Assembly: GCF_024346875.1 (NCBI RefSeq)
Contig: NZ_AP024871.1
Span: forward strand, 2,170,001-2,234,000
DNA from: Vibrio gallicus
GTDB lineage: Bacteria; Pseudomonadota; Gammaproteobacteria; Enterobacterales; Vibrionaceae
Length of the DNA: 64,000 nucleotides
Reading direction: 5' to 3'
Below, one piece after another: positions 59,763-64,000 of this stretch (position 1 is its first letter; every line of letters begins with the position of its first letter). Under the pieces are notes generated by a model. That model made no database searches. It saw nothing but the letters and a program-made list of their open reading frames with translations, and had not been told where the DNA came from. The position numbers were made by a program, and so were the translations under genes.

Positions 59763-61470
59763 GGAAATCCCTCTTCGATACCAACACTTCTGCAACGATA
59801 CCGGCACGAATGACGTAGTCACCAAATGCTTCACTGTCATTTCGATTGCTGTGCCATTGTGCTAACAGTTCATCCAAAATCGCCAAGATGTCCTTGGAAG
59901 ATATATTCTCTTTATATATCTTTGGAATTCGTGTTCCTGCCTTATTGCCTCCAAGGTAAAGGTTATACTTATCTGGAGCTTTACCCACTAAGCCAACTTC
60001 TGCCAACATAGCTCGCCCACAGCCATTTGGACAACCCGTCACTCGCAAGATGATATTTTCTTGCTCGTCAAAACCGTTTTTCAGTAGCAGGCCTTCAACC
60101 TCGCTAACAAACTCTGGAAGAAAACGTTCTGCCTCTGCCATCGCAAGTGGACATGTTGGGAAAGAAACACAGGCCATCGAGTTAATTCTTTGCTGTGATG
60201 TCTTTTTATCAATCAGGCCATGTTTATACGCTATGTCTTCTATTTGTTGTTTATATTGAGTAGGTACTCCGGCAACGATTAGGTTTTGATTGGCCGTCAT
60301 ACGAAAATCGCCCTGGTGAATCTTTGCGATTTCAGCCACACCGCTCTTTAATGGTTTAGTGGGAGCGTCTAATAGTCGGCCATTCTCAATAAACAGGGTA
60401 AGGTGATGCTTGCCATCAATACCCTCTATCCAACCTACCTTGTCTCCACGATGAGTAAACTCATACGGTTTTATCTGCTCAAACGTGAAATTGGCTCGCT
60501 TCTCTACTTCTTTCTTGAAAACATCGATGCCGACACGGTCCAATGTATATTTGGTCTTGGCATTCTTACGATTAGAACGGTTTCCCCAGTCACGTTGCGT
60601 TGTTACTACGGCCGCAGCTACATCTAGTGTTTTATCAAGAGGGATATAGCCAAATTCATCCGCCTTTCTTGGATAGGTAGAAGTATCCCCATGTGTCATG
60701 GCTAATCCACCACCCACAAGGACATTAAACCCAACCAGCTTGCCGTCTTGTGCAATTGCGACAAAGTTAAGGTCGTTAGCATGTAGATCAACATCATTAT
60801 CCGGCGGTACTACCACAGTGGTTTTAAACTTACGTGGTAGATAGTTACTCCCTAGAATCGGTTCTTCATCGGTAGTTTCGAGCTTTTCACCATCTAGCCA
60901 TATCTCGGCATAAGCTCTTGTCTTAGGTAATAGATGTTCACTGATCTTTGTTGCCCACTCATAGGCTTGCTGGTGTAGCTCAGTTTCAACCGGATTACTG
61001 GTGCATAAAACATTACGGTTCACATCCCCTGCTGTAGCAATTGAGTCAATCCCGATAGTGTTGAGTGTTTGATGCATCAACTTAATATTTGGTTTTAGCA
61101 CGCCATGAAACTGAAACGTTTGACGAGTGGTGAGACGAATACTTCCATACAAGGTATGGTCGGTCGCAAACTTATCGATTGCCAACCATTGCTTAGGTGT
61201 TATTACACCACCTGGCATTCTTGCTCGTAGCATTACGTTATGCAGAGGTTCAAGCTTTTGCTTAGCACGCTCATTTCTAATATCACGGTCATCTTGCTGA
61301 TACATGCCATGAAATCGAATCAGCTGGAAGTTATCTGAATCAAAGCCACCGGTGATTTCATTTGTCAGGTCTTTAGCAATGCTTCCTCGAAGAAAGTTAC
61401 TTTCGCCTTTTAATCGCTCATTATCTGAAAAAGAACCTAGCTCTTGATCTAAAACTACTTGCTTATCCAT
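59755..61470 (-). CDS. cysI: Sulfite reductase hemoprotein beta subunit
   Basis: A 571-residue sulfite/nitrite reductase with two ferredoxin-like half-domains. Cysteine pairs CVSFPTC (about 433-439) and CPNGC (about 479-483) bind the 4Fe-4S cluster and siroheme. [12 protein letters not shown] near 118-129 lies in the substrate and siroheme-binding part. It catalyses six-electron reduction of sulfite to sulfide with CysJ. The start ATG shares one base with the cysJ stop (TAATG). Confidence 0.97.
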   Translation of the reverse strand: MDKQVVLDQELGSFSDNERLKGESNFLRGSIAKDLTNEITGGFDSDNFQLIRFHGMYQQDDRDIRNERAKQKLEPLHNVMLRARMPGGVITPKQWLAIDKFATDHTLYGSIRLTTRQTFQFHGVLKPNIKLMHQTLNTIGIDSIATAGDVNRNVLCTSNPVETELHQQAYEWATKISEHLLPKTRAYAEIWLDGEKLETTDEEPILGSNYLPRKFKTTVVVPPDNDVDLHANDLNFVAIAQDGKLVGFNVLVGGGLAMTHGDTSTYPRKADEFGYIPLDKTLDVAAAVVTTQRDWGNRSNRKNAKTKYTLDRVGIDVFKKEVEKRANFTFEQIKPYEFTHRGDKVGWIEGIDGKHHLTLFIENGRLLDAPTKPLKSGVAEIAKIHQGDFRMTANQNLIVAGVPTQYKQQIEDIAYKHGLIDKKTSQQRINSMACVSFPTCPLAMAEAERFLPEFVSEVEGLLLKNGFDEQENIILRVTGCPNGCGRAMLAEVGLVGKAPDKYNLYLGGNKAGTRIPKIYKENISSKDILAILDELLAQWHSNRNDSEAFGDYVIRAGIVAEVLVSKRDFHA

Positions 61471-63281
61471 TAGTATACATCCCTCTGATAACGTTTCTGC
61501 TTACGCAATTCCTTTAACCACTCTTCTGCTTCTACCTTACCTAGCCCACCTTGAGAGCGAGCAATCTCAATAAGGGTGGCATGTACATCTTTAGCCATAC
61601 GCTCAGCATCGCCACAAACATAGAGGTATGCCCCATCTTGCAACCATTGCCACACCTGCGCTGCATTTGCTTTTAGCTTATCTTGTACATAAACCTTACT
61701 TTGTGAATCACGGCTAAAGGCCACATCAAGTTTATCCAGTACCCCTGACTTTAAATAACGTTGCCATTCAACCTGGTATAAGAAATCTTGAGTGAAGTTA
61801 CGATCACCAAACAGTAACCAGTTTTTCCCTTTTGCTTCTCGAACGTCACGCTCTTGAATAAAGCTTCTAAAAGGAGCAATACCTGTACCTGGGCCTATCA
61901 TAATTAGGTTTGCATTATCATCAGTGGGAAGCTTGAAGTTATTGTTATGCTCTATAAATACTTTTACTTGAGCATCATCATCAGATGCTCTGGATAGAAA
62001 ACCAGAAGCACCACCAGCTCGAATCCCGTTCTTAGCTTGGTACTCAACAACACCGACTGTGATATGAACCTCTTCATCGACTTCAGCTTGAGAGGATGAG
62101 ATGGAATAAAGGCGAGGGGTTAACCTGCGTAATAAAGAAATAAGTTGCTCTGCGGAGAGTTTGCTCTTTTTCTCTAACAATACATCTATAACTTGTGTTT
62201 TAGAGGCGTAGTCACGCAGCTTTGCTTTATCATCAACCAGTTTTAATAGTTTTTTACTCTGAGATAGCTCAGCATACTTAGTAATCAAGACTGGGTTACT
62301 ACTGGTAATTTCATAGTGCTCAACGAGAGCTTGCTTAATTGAAATAGATACGCCATCTACCTCAACCTCAGCCGTTGGTTCTATCGCAAGTAGTTGAAGG
62401 ATCTCTAGCACTAAGGATTCATCATTAAGATACCAAACCCCTAACGCATCTCCCGGTTGATAACTAAGCTCAGATTCAGCGAGATCGATCTCAATATGTC
62501 GCACATCTTTAGTTGAGTCACGCCCTGTTACTTTCTGATTTGTCACAATCGATGCGGTAAATGGATTCTGTTTGCTGTATTCAGACAAAGATTGTTGCTT
62601 ATTAACAACGGCAAGTTGAACCACATCATTACTAGCTTGCTGTAGGTCTTGTTGTATAAAGTCAAAGGTTTGAGTTTGCCACAGTTCAGCAACACTTTGA
62701 TAATCAACGTCGCAGTCAACGCGCTCTAAAAATGGCTTTGCGCCTAATTTGGATAAAGCAGCATCAAAGTCTTTCCCTGTTTGGCAAAAATGCTCATAAC
62801 TAGAATCACCTAAACCCAGCACGGCATATTGAAGGTTTGATAGTTTGGGGGCTTTTTTAGAGGTGAGGTAATCGTAAAGCTCGATTGCGTTGTCTGGTAC
62901 TTCACCCTCACCATTGGTTGAGGCAACGATAACTAAGTGAGTCTCATGTTTAAGGCTTTTCAGTTTATAATCTGCAGCATCAAATAGTTTACTGGAAATC
63001 CCTTGCTGCTCGAACTTAGCTTGCAATACCTCAGCAACACCTTTGGCGTTACCAGTTTGAGATGCATAAACGATAGTTAGTTGCTGTGCAGCGATGCTTT
63101 CTACTTGGGGGGGTAATGATGAGGCTGTCGAATGAGCATTTTGACTCACCCCATAAAAATAGCCGCTCACCCAAGCAAGTTGCTGGGGTGAAAGCTCTGC
63201 TACAGCCTGCTTTAGAAGACCCGCTTGAGAGTCGTTAAGGGGTGAGGCAAACCCCGATAAATCCTTGAGCAACATGATCAC
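61470..63281 (-). CDS. cysJ: Sulfite reductase flavoprotein alpha subunit
   Basis: A flavodoxin-reductase fusion of 603 residues from GTG 63281, or 601 from ATG 63275; AGGGA spacing does not settle the choice. The N-terminal FMN flavodoxin domain (about 65-205, with [15 protein letters not shown] and [12 protein letters not shown]) is followed by an FAD-binding region (RLYSISSS near 393) and an NADPH-binding domain ([18 protein letters not shown] near 460). It passes electrons from NADPH to CysI. It is the first gene of the cysJIH operon. Confidence 0.97.
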   Translation of the reverse strand: MIMLLKDLSGFASPLNDSQAGLLKQAVAELSPQQLAWVSGYFYGVSQNAHSTASSLPPQVESIAAQQLTIVYASQTGNAKGVAEVLQAKFEQQGISSKLFDAADYKLKSLKHETHLVIVASTNGEGEVPDNAIELYDYLTSKKAPKLSNLQYAVLGLGDSSYEHFCQTGKDFDAALSKLGAKPFLERVDCDVDYQSVAELWQTQTFDFIQQDLQQASNDVVQLAVVNKQQSLSEYSKQNPFTASIVTNQKVTGRDSTKDVRHIEIDLAESELSYQPGDALGVWYLNDESLVLEILQLLAIEPTAEVEVDGVSISIKQALVEHYEITSSNPVLITKYAELSQSKKLLKLVDDKAKLRDYASKTQVIDVLLEKKSKLSAEQLISLLRRLTPRLYSISSSQAEVDEEVHITVGVVEYQAKNGIRAGGASGFLSRASDDDAQVKVFIEHNNNFKLPTDDNANLIMIGPGTGIAPFRSFIQERDVREAKGKNWLLFGDRNFTQDFLYQVEWQRYLKSGVLDKLDVAFSRDSQSKVYVQDKLKANAAQVWQWLQDGAYLYVCGDAERMAKDVHATLIEIARSQGGLGKVEAEEWLKELRKQKRYQRDVY

Positions 63282-63376
63282 AATATCCCTGTTTAATTCG
63301 TGACCACTAGGTTACCCTTTAAAAAAAATAACAATAAAGAATAAAGAGGGATATTTAATAATAAAAAGTAATGAGG

Positions 63377-63607
63377 CTATAGTTCTTCTACACGCACTTG
63401 GGTAAAACCGACCGCCATAGCAGTGCGAGAAGCGGTATCCAGATCTGAGTACTGGCATTGCTCTCCATGTACATCGGTAAGGATTAAGACGCCTCCATCG
63501 GAATCTCGGAACTCCACCATCCATGCACCCTCTTGAGCCCCGGGTTCAACAATGGCCTCTACTAAGTTTTGAGATCTATATAAGACCCGCAATTCATTTA
63601 TAGTCAT
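63377..63607 (-). CDS. Small conserved-looking protein of unknown function upstream of cysJ
   Basis: A 76-residue acidic protein without signal peptide or membrane helix. It begins MTINELRVLYRSQNLVEAIV and has predicted beta strands around WMVEFRDSDGGVLILTD and a C-terminal FTQVRVEEL. I cannot assign it to a named family with confidence. The codon use and the AGGAATG context just before the ATG make it a plausible real gene. It lies 95 bases upstream of cysJ on the same strand; co-transcription with the cys operon is possible but not shown. Confidence 0.65.
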   Translation of the reverse strand: MTINELRVLYRSQNLVEAIVEPGAQEGAWMVEFRDSDGGVLILTDVHGEQCQYSDLDTASRTAMAVGFTQVRVEEL

Positions 63608-63678
63608 AACAGCACATTCCTTTTTCTTATACTAAGGATGGACCAAACTGCTTAAATTGCGAGTTGAGAATTACTATC

Positions 63679-63702
63679 AAAAAGGGGCTAAAGCCCCTGA
63701 AA
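63679..63702 (-). terminator. Terminator of the right-edge membrane protein gene
   Basis: On the minus strand AGGGGCT and AGCCCCT form a stem followed by TTTTT. It lies about 15 bases past the stop codon of the upstream partial gene and insulates the 76-codon gene. Confidence 0.85.
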
Positions 63703-63713
63703 AGAATTATTCG

Positions 63714-64000
63714 CTAAAAGGTAATCTTGCTGCCAAGAAACCAACCATCGACAAAACCATACGCCTTCTTATCATACTCTTTAAAAGTATAATCTAAGAC
63801 CCTATAGCCTCCCCTAAAAATAACGTCGATAGAATCGCACTCTATGCGGTATTGTATCCCTGCTGTCATATCAGCACTCTTAATCTTACTTGTCTCACCA
63901 AAATCGAACTCACCTATTACAGCGAAATTACTATTTGGTACCGCAATCAGGGCGTTTGCATACCAACTAAAAATCGTGCTATCAAAATCACCACTTTCAG
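63714..64000 (-). CDS. Probable outer-membrane beta-barrel protein, C-terminal part (runs off the right edge)
   Basis: About 95 codons of a minus-strand frame end at TAG 63714-63716; the start lies beyond the window. The translation alternates polar and hydrophobic residues in short strands and ends in Phe (WFLGSKITF), the C-terminal signature recognised by the BAM complex. Amphipathic strands such as FAVIGEFDFGE and IDVIFRGGYRVLDYTF support a barrel. The family and function cannot be told from this fragment. Confidence 0.6.
   Translation of the reverse strand, partial: ESGDFDSTIFSWYANALIAVPNSNFAVIGEFDFGETSKIKSADMTAGIQYRIECDSIDVIFRGGYRVLDYTFKEYDKKAYGFVDGWFLGSKITF

Noticed and set aside
59763..59840. 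Upstream extension of cysH
   Set aside because: It overlaps cysI, and ATG 59762 has a proper ribosome-binding site and gives the family length.

Overview
The window looks like a chromosomal segment of a Vibrio or close Vibrionaceae relative. The grounds are gene content and order: yhdP-rng-maf-mreDCB, then a complete MSHA type IV pilus cluster from csrD/mshH to mshQ, then ssb-qstR-galU-uvrA-pglL, then lysC, metH, metA and cysJIH, together with Vibrio-type rRNA spacers. From memory this is close to the Vibrio cholerae chromosome 1 order around VC0384-VC0414. No species can be named from the sequence alone. No insertion sequence, phage, integron, CRISPR array or toxin-antitoxin pair was seen.

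Layout. (1) 1-5460, minus strand: cell-envelope and shape genes (partial yhdP, rng, maf, mreD, mreC, mreB). (2) 5610-24874, minus strand: the MSHA pilus locus. It has an assembly half (csrD, mshI, J, K, L, M, N, E, G, F) and a pilin half (mshB, two tandem mshA-type pilins, mshC, D, O, P, Q). A recognisable promoter precedes mshB and a strong terminator follows the second mshA. (3) 24955-32230: ssb (minus), then qstR, galU, uvrA and the O-oligosaccharyltransferase pglL (plus). (4) 32229-41125: a class V aminotransferase (minus), lysC (plus), metH (minus), a CPA1 cation/proton antiporter (plus) and metA (minus). MetJ boxes precede both metH and metA, and bidirectional terminators separate the convergent pairs. 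(5) 41440-58860, minus strand: three complete rRNA operons in direct tandem, each with its own sigma-70-type promoter. Their spacer tRNAs are, in transcription order, Ala(GGC); Ile(GAT)-Ala(TGC); Glu(TTC)-Lys(TTT)-Val(TAC). tRNA-Asp(GTC) follows the last 5S gene. (6) 58989-63607, minus strand: the sulfite-reduction operon cysJIH behind a small unidentified gene. (7) 63714-64000: the 3' end of a probable outer-membrane beta-barrel gene.

How the genes fit together. MshE (ATPase), MshG (inner-membrane platform), MshI/J/K (alignment complex), MshL (secretin) and MshM/N assemble a fibre from the MshA-type pilins and the minor pilins MshB, C, D, O and P. MshQ is a large secreted accessory protein. 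MshE carries the MshEN c-di-GMP-binding motifs. PglL could glycosylate pilins, and GalU makes the UDP-glucose used for surface polysaccharides, but neither link to this pilus is shown here. cysJIH, metH, metA and lysC cover sulfate reduction and aspartate-family amino-acid synthesis.

I did not find a clearly new system. The observations most worth checking are the tandem mshA paralogues, the mosaic triple rrn array with an Ala(GGC) spacer tRNA and a co-varying precursor stem, a tRNA-like relic near the array, and a probable SOS box that overlaps the galU terminator.
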